DNA of 64,000 nucleotides from Mayfieldus sp963740555 (GTDB taxonomy: Bacteria > Actinomycetota > Thermoleophilia > Solirubrobacterales > 70-9). A program made the translations under genes and the position numbers. The notes below the pieces were generated by a model. It was not told the DNA's origin and did no database searches. It saw only the letters and a list, made by a program, of their open reading frames with translations. The stretch covers positions 310,001 through 374,000 of the forward strand of contig CAVUES010000003.1 of NCBI GenBank assembly GCA_963740555.1, read 5' to 3'. Positions 19,495 through 26,377 of this stretch are shown piece after piece; the stretch's first letter is position 1; each line of letters starts with the position of its first letter.

Positions 19495-20223
19495 ATGTCT
19501 GGGAAGGCGAAGATCGGCCTCGCGACCCTGGTCTTGGCCCTCACGGCAACCCTCAGCCTCAATTCGGTCGCTTGGTCTTCGGTGCGGGCGACGGCCCAGC
19601 CGGTCCGGTCGCTGGGGCCCAGTCAAGCGAAGGCGATGCGAAATCTCGAACGCCACCCCGGCTATCTGCGCGCCGCGGTCTGCCGGGGCATGCAGCTGCG
19701 GGGGCGAAGCTGCGGAATCGCAAAGCCAGCCGGCGCGTCCGGCAAGCCACTCGGCGGCCGCCCCAAGCTGCTGAGAGCCCCGTACTACAACCCAAAGGAT
19801 CCGGTGTGCCCCTTCCGGGTCGCGACGACGCCGGTCGCGGTATTCGCGACCGTGACCACCACCGCGGTAGCGATCTGCGTCGCCACCATCTACGCCTACG
19901 ACCAGTTTGGCCACAAATACACCCTCAACCAGCCGAATGAGATCGCGATCGCCGACCTCTGGGACTACACAGGCGGTCGCTGGATTAAAAAGGGAGATGA
20001 GCCGGCCGATTTCGGCAATTGCTCGATCCACCCAATCCAGTACGAAGACGGGATATTCGCCGTTTATGCCGTCAAGTTGTGCGGGGCGTCCGTGCAGGTC
20101 AACGCCGGCCTCTTCCCCCCAAGGGGAACGTACAAGGGGGAGGTCCAAGTCTTGGACGACGAGACCTACTTCTTCAAGCTTGTAGCCGACTACCAGTCGG
20201 ATCACTTCTGTTACTTCTGCTGA
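19495..20223 (+). CDS. Secreted Cys-containing protein of unknown function
   Basis: A 242-residue protein with a signal peptide (KIGLATLVLALTATLSLNSVAWS). The mature part has cysteines in VCRGMQLRGRSCGI, VCPFRV, NCSIHP, LCGASV and a final HFCYFC, suggesting several disulphides, and a hydrophobic stretch VAVFATVTTTAVAICVATIYAY. Aromatic, Gly-rich strands dominate the C-terminal half. I recognise no family. Two cysteines at the extreme C-terminus are unusual. The ATG at 19495 fits the signal peptide; a weak GAGAGGG lies about ten bases upstream. Confidence 0.65.
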   Translation: MSGKAKIGLATLVLALTATLSLNSVAWSSVRATAQPVRSLGPSQAKAMRNLERHPGYLRAAVCRGMQLRGRSCGIAKPAGASGKPLGGRPKLLRAPYYNPKDPVCPFRVATTPVAVFATVTTTAVAICVATIYAYDQFGHKYTLNQPNEIAIADLWDYTGGRWIKKGDEPADFGNCSIHPIQYEDGIFAVYAVKLCGASVQVNAGLFPPRGTYKGEVQVLDDETYFFKLVADYQSDHFCYFC

Positions 20224-20253
20224 TGCGCGACGGCCGCCCGGCGGCGATCAGAA

Positions 20254-20412
20254 GTGAGGCCGGAAGTGGTGGCTGTGATCGGGGCCCAGCGGGGGATCTT
20301 CGAGCGGATCAGCCAGGAGATCGGCCGAGTCGAAGGGCTGGAGGCGGACAGCGAGCCCGACCAGGCGGCGGCCGAGCGGCTGATCAGGGTCCTCCGTAAT
20401 CCTCTTTCTTGA
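20254..20412 (+). pseudogene. Short coding fragment, probable 3' end of a lost gene
   Basis: A 52-codon frame from GTG 20254 reads VVAVIGAQRGIFERISQEIGRV...DQAAAERLIRVLRNPLS. Its last 17 codons resemble another frame at 20984-21042 (DQAAVERLIKTLRRPRA) that has no body. Both end exactly where a PadR gene, or a PadR remnant, ends on the other strand. It is therefore likely the tail of a gene that once converged on padR and was duplicated; it is too short to assign. Confidence 0.35.
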
Positions 20413-20417
20413 TCAGG
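20359..20417. repeat. Direct repeat, copy 1 of a duplicated gene-end junction
   Basis: This 59-base stretch matches 20984-21042 at 46 of 59 positions by eye. It contains the end of a plus-strand frame and a remnant of the PadR 3' end on the minus strand (reads as IKKEDYGG against IKREVYGG). The two copies bracket the DUF4258/DUF2283 gene pair. Confidence 0.55.
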
Positions 20418-20425
20418 TCTCGCGG

Positions 20426-20710
20426 CTAGGTCGACGTCAACACGTCGAGCACCACTATGCGGTCGGGCGCGGCCAACGCTGACCGTGCCGCTGCCTCCAG
20501 CGCCTCTGCATCAAGGCCGTGCCGCTCAGCGGCCACAGCGAGCAGATCGAGGTGGCGGGCCGGCGAAAGAAGCTCGACGTTCGCGGGTCGATCGTTGACC
20601 GTGGCGATTGTGCAGTAGTCGGCATCAATCGCATCAGACCCGTTCCACTGCTCAGCCTCGATCAAGTCGATGGAGAGAACATCGGCTTCGCTGTCGTACT
20701 CGGCACGCAT
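20426..20710 (-). CDS. DUF2283-family protein, second gene of a small two-gene unit
   Basis: A 94-residue protein beginning MRAEYDSEADVLSIDL, the YDxExDxLxI pattern of DUF2283, followed by VNDRPANVELLSPARHLDL. Its ATG overlaps the stop of the upstream DUF4258-like gene (TGATG), so translation is coupled. DUF2283 genes often follow a DUF4258 gene and the pair has the size and layout of a toxin-antitoxin module, with this acidic protein as the antitoxin-like partner; that function is inference. It extends beyond the usual DUF2283 core with a helical tail rich in Ala and acidic residues. Confidence 0.7.
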   Translation of the reverse strand: MRAEYDSEADVLSIDLIEAEQWNGSDAIDADYCTIATVNDRPANVELLSPARHLDLLAVAAERHGLDAEALEAAARSALAAPDRIVVLDVLTST

Positions 20711-20922
20711 CAGCTCTTCCTCTCGTGGACGGTAACGACGAACTCGGGCCTGTCAACTGCCACCACGACCCGGATGCGTCTACCCCGCACCAGGCCCACA
20801 TATCTCGTGCGCCCTTCCAGATCTCGGCTTTGATGCTCGGGCTCGGCGCAAACCCGTTGCACATCCCTCTCGTCGAGCCCGAGCCGTCGCATTCGGTTGC
20901 GGGCGTGGCGAGAGAACGTCAT
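20710..20922 (-). CDS. DUF4258-family protein, toxin-like partner
   Basis: A 70-residue basic protein: FSRHARNRMRRLGLDERDV is the SxHARxRMxxRxIxxxxV motif of DUF4258, and RYVGLVRGRRIRVVVAVD...FVVTVHE is its C-terminal sheet. The fold is related to RelE/BrnT-like small proteins, and DUF4258 genes are regularly paired with DUF2283 genes. The stop overlaps the next start by one base. The pair is flanked by an imperfect 59-base direct repeat, a sign that the local arrangement arose by duplication or insertion. Confidence 0.75.
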   Translation of the reverse strand: MTFSRHARNRMRRLGLDERDVQRVCAEPEHQSRDLEGRTRYVGLVRGRRIRVVVAVDRPEFVVTVHERKS

Positions 20923-20983
20923 CCTCGCTTAATCCAGGAGGGATCGGACCTCGCCCCTCAGTGTCACTGGGATGTAGCCCAAC

Positions 20984-21042
20984 GACCAAGCCGCGGTCGA
21001 GCGCCTGATCAAGACCCTCCGTAGACCTCGCGCTTGATCAGG
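20984..21042. repeat. Direct repeat, copy 2 of a duplicated gene-end junction
   Basis: Counterpart of 20359-20417. Here the minus-strand component is the true 3' end of the padR-like gene; the plus-strand component is a short orphan frame ending QAAVERLIKTLRRPRA. Confidence 0.55.
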
Positions 21043-21473
21043 GTCACGGATCGGATCACCGAGTCGAGGAACGGCTCGACCTCCTCGACCAGCCGCTTGT
21101 ACTCCTTCTCCCCCGCCTTGGTGATCTCGTAGAAACGGCGCGTGCGGCGGTCGGGGTGCTCCCACTTGCCCTCGATCATCCCGTCGGCCTCGAGGTTTCG
21201 GAGCAGCGGATACATGGTGTTCGGGTTGACCGAGACGACCCCCTGGGTGATCTCCTCGATCGCCTCAATCAGGTGGTTGCCGTAGGAGGGCTCCTTGCGG
21301 ATCAGATGGAGGACGAGGAGCGGAAAGACGTCGCGGCGCCGGATCTCGCCGCCGAAGACGTCGGAGGGGCGACCGCGGCGACGGGTCGTCGCCGGGCCGG
21401 GTGCCGCTGACTCTGCTGCCTTGGCCGCCTCCTCAACGGCCTCGCGCAGCGGACGAGATCCCTCGCTCGCCAT
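21009..21473 (-). CDS. PadR-family transcriptional regulator
   Basis: A 154-residue regulator. An Arg/Ala-rich N-terminal tail (RPLREAVEEAAKAAESAAPGPATTRRRGRPSDVFGGE) precedes the PadR winged helix: LVLHLIRKEPSYGNHLIEAIEE, then VSVNPNTMYPLLRNLEADGMIEGKWE and RRFYEITKAGEKEYKRL. The C-terminal helix for dimerisation is short. PadR proteins repress nearby genes until an effector binds; no target with an obvious operator is visible here. A remnant of a second padR 3' end is at 20412-20425. Confidence 0.9.
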   Translation of the reverse strand: MASEGSRPLREAVEEAAKAAESAAPGPATTRRRGRPSDVFGGEIRRRDVFPLLVLHLIRKEPSYGNHLIEAIEEITQGVVSVNPNTMYPLLRNLEADGMIEGKWEHPDRRTRRFYEITKAGEKEYKRLVEEVEPFLDSVIRSVTLIKREVYGGS

Positions 21474-21508
21474 AGGGCGAGTGTAGGGGGGTTGTTAGAT
21501 GTAAGGGG

Positions 21509-22465
21509 CTAGGGAAGGGATTCGCAGGCCTTCCCGTCATGGTCGCCGTCAAGCCCGTCGTAGTTGTAGGACGGGCTGCCGCCGTGGGCGTGGAAGAAGC
21601 TCTGCGCTTGCGCCTGGGTCGAGAAATCCGAGCAGTCCTTGTCGCCGGGAGAGGTCGAGCCGGGGCCGCCCAGGCCGGTCGAAGCCGAGCCGCTCGGGTG
21701 CGAAGTACTTCCGCTGACCGCGCCTCCGTGATAGTGCGCAATCCAGTCGAGCGAGTCACGCTGGGCCTGGGCAAGGCCGATCTCGCCGCTGCAGACCTCG
21801 TCGTGAAGCTGGTTCTCGACCACGTCCTTCTTGAAGGCATCAGGCGCGCCCGCGTGGGGCTCGGGCCAGAGGTTTCGTGGGTCCGAGGGCGCCCCACCAA
21901 CCTCCAGCGGAACGAGGTGGTCGAGCTCGAACTTGCTCGCCGAGTTGCCGCCGTACCCATAGGCGGCCATGAGCCGGTACTTGAGCGGCTCGGTGTAGCT
22001 CTCGGGCGGGCGCACCGAGTCGGTGTAGCCGCCGGGCCGGCAGATAGTGGTCGAAATCGTCGCCTGGGTCACCGCAGGGTTGAGCGCCCCCGGCGTGCAG
22101 CCGCGGTCCTCCAGCGAGCCGTGCACATGGCAGCTGCCCGGCGGAGGGGCCCGGGGGCATCCGCGGTCGGTCCGGTAGCTGCAGTGACTGAGCACTATCA
22201 CGGCGTGCCGATGGGGATGGTGATGCCTGCGTCGGTGATGGCGAGCACTGTGGGTGTGCGGTTGCTTTCGGTGCCGCCCCTGCCTCGTCTGCGAATGAGC
22301 CGGCGCCACCGCGGTCGTCCTGTCCTGATTTGGTGTTGAGCCGCAGCCAGCCGCGACCAAAGCCGCCCCCAGCAGCGGGATCGCGATCTTCGGGTTGACC
22401 GTGATGCCGCTCAGCTTAGGTCGCGAGGAGACGTCAAACCGGAAACCCGCCCGGATCCCGCCCAC
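21509..22465 (-). CDS. Lipoprotein with HNH-like and Excalibur calcium-binding domains
   Basis: The frame encodes up to 318 residues. A signal segment with lipobox (IPLLGAALVAAGCGS) is followed by a His-rich linker (HTHSARHHRRRHHHPHRH). The middle contains KFELDHLVPLEVGGAPSDP followed by RNLWPEP, the pattern of HNH-nuclease-like secreted proteins of actinobacteria. The end is an Excalibur domain: KDCSDFSTQAQAQSFF...YDGLDGDHDGKACESLP, with the DxDxDG calcium loop. The GTG at 22465 overlaps the upstream gene; the natural start would be just before TVNPKIAIPLL, but only ATC ACG GTC is present there, so the true start is uncertain. The protein is probably an extracellular nuclease; activity is inferred. 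Confidence 0.7.
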   Translation of the reverse strand: MGGIRAGFRFDVSSRPKLSGITVNPKIAIPLLGAALVAAGCGSTPNQDRTTAVAPAHSQTRQGRHRKQPHTHSARHHRRRHHHPHRHAVIVLSHCSYRTDRGCPRAPPPGSCHVHGSLEDRGCTPGALNPAVTQATISTTICRPGGYTDSVRPPESYTEPLKYRLMAAYGYGGNSASKFELDHLVPLEVGGAPSDPRNLWPEPHAGAPDAFKKDVVENQLHDEVCSGEIGLAQAQRDSLDWIAHYHGGAVSGSTSHPSGSASTGLGGPGSTSPGDKDCSDFSTQAQAQSFFHAHGGSPSYNYDGLDGDHDGKACESLP

Positions 22466-22655
22466 CGACGGTGTGCGTCACCAGGACCAGCCTTCCATCC
22501 ACCAGGATGGCCGAGTCCGACGAGACGAGCTCGGTGATCTCCGCCAGCTTGATCAGCTCCTCCTGAATGGGCGGGAACCACTCGTGAAAGGGATCGACGG
22601 GAGGCGCGTTCAGATTGCGGACGCGGGTGCGATTTGTGTTTGTTGACCTGCTCAT
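22434..22655 (-). CDS. Small protein of unknown function
   Basis: A 73-residue protein with a basic Asn/Arg-rich N-terminus (SRSTNTNRTRVRNLN) and a C-terminal strand-rich part (SAILVDGRLVLVTHTVGG). Its ATG overlaps the stop of the upstream small gene by four bases (ATGA), which supports both being real and translated together. No family recognised. Confidence 0.5.
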   Translation of the reverse strand: MSRSTNTNRTRVRNLNAPPVDPFHEWFPPIQEELIKLAEITELVSSDSAILVDGRLVLVTHTVGGRDPGGFPV

Positions 22656-22978
22656 TCGTCCGAGCTCTGCGGATCGAGTTCACGGGCCTCTGCCGCAAGC
22701 AGCCCGACGATCACGCCGAACAACACCTGGCCGGTGTGAGCCGACTTGCTCACCTGGGCCAGCCGGCCCTTGAAAAGCTGCCTCGCATCGCCCTCGATCC
22801 CAACCGCGGCTTGCAGGCACTCGACTGCGTCGAGGCTGATTCCATCGTCACCGGACTGGACCGCGAGGAAATCGTCCATGCGGTTGAAGGCCTCGGCGAG
22901 CGCCTCCGTCACCTCGTCGCGATCGGGAATCTCGAATGGGTCAAATGCGGTCACGGGGAAGGAGTCGCAGTCGCGCAC
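22652..22978 (-). CDS. Small acidic protein of unknown function
   Basis: A 108-residue acidic, largely helical protein (RDEVTEALAEAFNRMDDFLAV..., then GQVLFGVIVGLLAAEARELD). It is coupled by a four-base overlap to the next gene and divergent from the sigma-factor gene set 95 bases away, so the two units may share a promoter region. No family recognised. Confidence 0.5.
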   Translation of the reverse strand: MRDCDSFPVTAFDPFEIPDRDEVTEALAEAFNRMDDFLAVQSGDDGISLDAVECLQAAVGIEGDARQLFKGRLAQVSKSAHTGQVLFGVIVGLLAAEARELDPQSSDE

Positions 22979-23073
22979 TCGGCCCTGACACCGGCGGTAT
23001 GGTCAGCGAAAGCGGCATTTCGCCGTCAGCTCACGCACGACATCGACGACCTTTCCCGCAAGGCACCTGAGAT

Positions 23074-23766
23074 TTGGCGCCCTTCCGCAAACTCAACGAC
23101 AACGAACTGAGCGCACTCACTGATGAGGAGCTCATCGCCCGCCAAGCAGACGCTCGCCAAGCGAGCCGTCCGCAAGACGCGACTCTGGCGCTCGGCCACC
23201 TCCTCGACCGGCACCGCTACCGCGTCTGGGCCTGGGTCCAGCTCAAGATCCCAGCCGATGACGTGGAGGACGTGGCCTCCGAGGTGACCGTGAGCGCGAT
23301 CAGCTCGGTCCTCGAGGGAACGACCGTCGGCGAGTACGTGGAGTGGCTGCGCACGATCGTTCACCGTCGGGTCGCCGACTATCACCGCCGCAAGGAGGGT
23401 CAACCCACGTTCGAGCCTCACCCCGAGGAGCATGAGGGAAGCGATGAAATCTGGGAGAGCGGGCGAGGGAGGAAGCCCGAAACGCAGGACGATCCCGCCG
23501 ACGAGGTCCTGCTGAGGGACTTCATCCAGCCGGCGTTGGACGAGCTGAGCGACGTTCATCGCCGCGTAATCGAGCTGGGCGGCCCGCTGGGACTCGGCTT
23601 CGATCACCGGCCCGCCAAGGAGGTTGCATCGCAGATCAACGATCAGTTTGCGGGCAAGCTGGACGACCCATTGACTGATGCGAATGTTCACCAGATCCTC
23701 TCGCGGTTCCGAAAGCGCCTCCGCAAGCTCTTCGAGAAATCCGAGGGTAAACCACCCGATGGCTGA
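23074..23766 (+). CDS. ECF-like RNA polymerase sigma factor
   Basis: A 230-residue sigma-70 family protein. Region 2 spans about 35-110 (LGHLLDRHRYRVWAWVQLKIPADDVEDVASEVTVSAI...EYVEWLRTIVHRRVADYHRR, with the WLRxIxxRxxxDxxRR DNA-melting helix). Region 4 lies about 150-220 (ALDELSDVHRRVIEL...AKEVASQIND...VHQILSRFRKRLRKLF), longer than usual between its two helices. An acidic linker joins them. The start is a TTG at 23074, because an in-frame TGA lies directly upstream at 23068. The stop overlaps the next gene by eight bases, and a metalloprotease gene follows; the three form one operon. Confidence 0.85.
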   Translation: MAPFRKLNDNELSALTDEELIARQADARQASRPQDATLALGHLLDRHRYRVWAWVQLKIPADDVEDVASEVTVSAISSVLEGTTVGEYVEWLRTIVHRRVADYHRRKEGQPTFEPHPEEHEGSDEIWESGRGRKPETQDDPADEVLLRDFIQPALDELSDVHRRVIELGGPLGLGFDHRPAKEVASQINDQFAGKLDDPLTDANVHQILSRFRKRLRKLFEKSEGKPPDG

Positions 23767-24406
23767 CGTGGACCGCCTGTTCGGCGAGTACATCGAGCAG
23801 CACCTGGCCGGCGCACGGCCCAACCCGCGCGACTTCACCGACCAACTTGCGGGCGAGCAGCGCGAGGAGCTCGTGGACCTGATCGATCTCTACCTGCTCG
23901 ATGCACCGTCTGAGCCCTGGGACGCCGCGGCGTTCCGAGACTCGCCGGAGGCGAGGGCGCTGGAGGGCTTCGAGCGGGCCTTGCGGGGCGAAGCCGGGCT
24001 GTTGCCTGGCATCCTGCCGCGCCTTCGCGACCGAGCCAAGCTGCGCCGCGACCAGGTCGTCTCCGCGTTGGCGGAGAAGGTTGGGGCATCCGGCAAGGAA
24101 GAAAAGGTGGCGGCCTACTACCACCAGCTCGAGTTCGGGGACCTGCCCGCGGAGGGCGTCATGGACCAGGTGTTCGAGGCGCTGGGGGCGATCTTGGGTG
24201 TGAGTGGCGCTGCGCTGCGCAAGGCGGGCGAGTCACTGGCACCGGGTGGCGGCACCGGCGAGGAGGAGGCCGTTCACGCGCGGATTGCGATGCCGGATGA
24301 GGAGTACGCCAGCGCGTCAATCGACCAGTCGTCGCCAGGCCTCGTGCAGGAAGAGCGAGCCTGGGACGAAGTGGACGAGCTTTTCCGCGGCGCCGGTCGG
24401 GGCTAA
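23759..24406 (+). CDS. Helical protein with a degenerate XRE-like domain, partner of the sigma factor
   Basis: A 215-residue protein that I know as a recurring neighbour of such sigma factors but without a named function. The N-terminal 60 residues (VDRLFGEYIEQHLAGARPNPRDFTDQL...EELVDLIDLYL) form helices. Residues 80-150 (LPRLRDRAKLRRDQVVSALAEKV...EEKVAAYYHQLEFGDLP...VFEALGAILGV) have the spacing of an XRE helix-turn-helix. The tail is acidic and low-complexity. Gene order is sigma factor, this protein, ImmA/IrrE protease. In known ImmR/ImmA and DdrO/IrrE pairs the protease cleaves the XRE partner, so this protein may hold the sigma factor inactive until cleaved; that is inference. Confidence 0.7.
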   Translation: MADVDRLFGEYIEQHLAGARPNPRDFTDQLAGEQREELVDLIDLYLLDAPSEPWDAAAFRDSPEARALEGFERALRGEAGLLPGILPRLRDRAKLRRDQVVSALAEKVGASGKEEKVAAYYHQLEFGDLPAEGVMDQVFEALGAILGVSGAALRKAGESLAPGGGTGEEEAVHARIAMPDEEYASASIDQSSPGLVQEERAWDEVDELFRGAGRG

Positions 24407-24419
24407 TATCGCCTCCAGG

Positions 24420-24968
24420 GTGGAGGCGATCGAGCAGCGAACCGAAGACCTTCTCGCCCAGGTGCCGTCCTGGATTTGGGACGACGAGAGCCTGCCGGTT
24501 CCGGTCGAGGCAATCGCCGACAGCTGCTTTCAACTGCTCGTCTGCGACGTCGAGGACATGAGCGCTGCGCCGGGGTGTCCCGAGGTCGAAGAGGGGCAAT
24601 CGTTGTCCGGCCTTCTGCTCGCGAGCAGCGGCGAGATATGGGTCAACGCCGCCGAGGCCCGCGAGTGGCCGCCCCGCCGCCGCTTTACGATCGCCCACGA
24701 GCTCGGTCACTGGGTGATGCATCGGAGCGGCCAGCAGGCGCTGTTCTGCCGCCGAGGAACCGTGGCCCCGGAGGACCAGGTCGCCGATACTCGGCCGCCC
24801 CTGCCGGTCACCGAGGAGGAGGCGAACGCCTTCGCCGCGGCGCTGCTGATGCCGGCGCGGCTGATTCGCAAGCACTACGCGGACTGCTCCGGAGATTTCG
24901 ACGAGCTGTGCCGCCGATTCGACAGCTCCGGGGCCGCGATGGGACGGCGGCTGCACGCCGTGGTCTAA
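24420..24968 (+). CDS. ImmA/IrrE-family zinc metalloprotease
   Basis: A 182-residue M78-type peptidase with the zinc motif in RRFTIAHELGHWVMH (HExxH) and a third acidic ligand in EEEANAFAAALLMPARLI, the standard ImmA/IrrE layout. The frame is open further upstream, but the GTG at 24420, 13 bases after the previous stop, gives a sensible start (EAIEQRTEDLLAQ). IrrE and ImmA cleave XRE-family repressors in response to damage or signals. Here the likely substrate is the product of the gene directly upstream, which would release or activate the sigma factor. Confidence 0.88.
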   Translation: MEAIEQRTEDLLAQVPSWIWDDESLPVPVEAIADSCFQLLVCDVEDMSAAPGCPEVEEGQSLSGLLLASSGEIWVNAAEAREWPPRRRFTIAHELGHWVMHRSGQQALFCRRGTVAPEDQVADTRPPLPVTEEEANAFAAALLMPARLIRKHYADCSGDFDELCRRFDSSGAAMGRRLHAVV

Positions 24969-25044
24969 CGCAACCGCCGGCACAGCGGGCGGCTGACACA
25001 GCTGGCCTCGTCAGGTTCATGGGACCGCATGCGACCCGGTTCAG

Positions 25045-25554
25045 ATGAGCGAAACCAGACGCAAGCCAGGCCAACGACGCTACTTCGCCTACGGGTCCAA
25101 CCTCAGCCTCGAGGGGATGGCCTCGCGCTGCCCGGACTCCGAGCCGGTCGGCCGCGCCACCCTCCACGGTTGGGCACTGACCTTCAACGGGGTCGCGGAC
25201 ATCGAGCGGCTCGAGGGCGCCCGGACGCACGGGGCCCTGTGGCGGATCAGCGACCGCGACCTCGAGCGGCTCGACTCCTACGAAGGCTATCCAGGCCTGT
25301 ACAGGCGCGAGCTCGTTTCGGTGCGAACCGAGCTTGGCGAGGTCGTGGCGGTCACCTACGTCATGAATGACGCCTACGTCGGCCTGCCGTCGCCGTCTTA
25401 CTACGAGATCATCGAGCGGGGCTACGAGCAGTGGGACCTGCCGGTCCTCGCCCTCGAGATGGCCGTGGTCAAGGTCAAGGACAGCCTCTATGACCGGGGC
25501 ATCCGCAGCTTGAGCCCGACGGCCCGAAGCGGCTGCGGCCCGCTTGACCCATGA
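25045..25554 (+). CDS. Gamma-glutamylcyclotransferase-like protein (AIG2/GGCT fold)
   Basis: A 169-residue protein. RRYFAYGSNLSLEGMASRCP is the YGSN signature of the family; LTFNGVADIE and GALWRISDRDLERLDSYEGYP, with the conserved DxYEG, follow. The catalytic Glu lies in the latter segment. Members cyclise gamma-glutamyl amines or form part of toxin-processing and wall-modifying systems, so the substrate is not certain. The C-terminal 25 residues (YDRGIRSLSPTARSGCGPLDP) do not look like the core and could be read-through. It is 76 bases after the metalloprotease gene and may be in the same unit. Confidence 0.85.
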   Translation: MSETRRKPGQRRYFAYGSNLSLEGMASRCPDSEPVGRATLHGWALTFNGVADIERLEGARTHGALWRISDRDLERLDSYEGYPGLYRRELVSVRTELGEVVAVTYVMNDAYVGLPSPSYYEIIERGYEQWDLPVLALEMAVVKVKDSLYDRGIRSLSPTARSGCGPLDP

Positions 25555-25742
25555 AACGCCGTCGATGTCGCCCTTGGCGGGGTGACGCGCGAACGCGGTT
25601 CGAGCGTCCCGCCCGCATCTCGGCGGTACTCGAAGCTGAACTCGGTCATGGTTGTTGTCACATTGGATAGGTCGGGCGGGAGGCAGCGGAGGCTGACGCG
25701 CCTCCGGCGCTGGCCTGTCAGAGACCGCCCCAGCGCACCGAC

Positions 25743-25840
25743 TACTCTCTACGAACCCATCAAGAGCGGGTGAGGGACCCGGCCCTGCGACCCCGCCGCA
25801 ACCGGCCCTAGCGGGCACGGTGCGATAGCCGGTATCGAGG
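25743..25840 (+). promoter_or_regulatory. SAM-I-type riboswitch (candidate)
   Basis: The order of conserved elements fits the S-adenosylmethionine I aptamer: ATCAAGAG at 25759, GTGAGGGA (kink-turn) at 25770, GGCCC at 25781, GCAACC at 25798 and GGTGCGATAGCC at 25819 (consensus GGTGCCAATTCC). GCGGG and CCCGC flank the kink-turn as the P2 stem. CTCTCTACGA at 25745 can pair partly with TCGAGGAG at 25834, which would place the ribosome site of the next frame in the P1 stem and give translational control. The fit is by eye. Confidence 0.6.
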
Positions 25841-25851
25841 AGGTGAGTGCA

Positions 25852-26259
25852 GTGTCCTCAGCCGCACCGAAACGGCTCTCCCCAGAGCAGAAGGAACTGT
25901 GGGATGAGCTGCAGATCCACGTCCCGAAGCCGAGCGGGCAACAGACGCGCCCGCAGGCGGTCAACCTGGCGGTGTTCGTTCCTCTTTGGTGGATTTCGCC
26001 GGGGTGGGTCCAAGCCAGCCCGGGGCAGAAGCAATAAAGGCCGAGTTTGAGGCAGCGGGCGTCCCAGAGTTGTGCCCTCCCGCGATTACTTGGAGGAGGT
26101 CCGCCTCTCATTCCACACGCCTGTGGTACCTAGCCCCTGGTGCATCCCGGTCCGCCTGGGACTCCGAACGTCTTGGTATCCCCCGGATCTATCGCATGGA
26201 AATCCAACCCGAAATCGGTAGTTCAGATGGGTGAGGACGCGAAGCCACTTCCGGCGTGA
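25852..26259 (+). pseudogene. Decayed gene of unknown function behind the SAM-type riboswitch
   Basis: GAGGAGG and a GTG at 25852 begin a frame (SSAAPKRLSPEQKELWDELQIHVPKPSG...NLAVFVPLW) that stops at 26037. The same protein seems to continue in another frame (VDFAGVGPSQPGAEAIKAEF, from 25987), then another (SRDYLEEVRLSFHTP, near 26080), then a last one ending NPKSVVQMGEDAKPLPA at a TGA at 26257. I read this as one gene of about 135 codons broken by at least three indels. A tiny frame (RSVRRDFESWLREQGRRRRADS) begins at a GTG overlapping that stop. No family recognised. Its position after the riboswitch suggests a former role in methionine or SAM metabolism, which the residues neither support nor exclude. 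Confidence 0.45.
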
Positions 26260-26377
26260 GGTCGGTCCGTAGGGATTTCGAGAGCTGGCTGCGCGAGCAG
26301 GGCCGCCGACGCCGCGCCGATTCCTGAGTGTCAGATCAGGCCAACGAGCCGCGACCCTGTTGGAAAAGGAGATCCGC

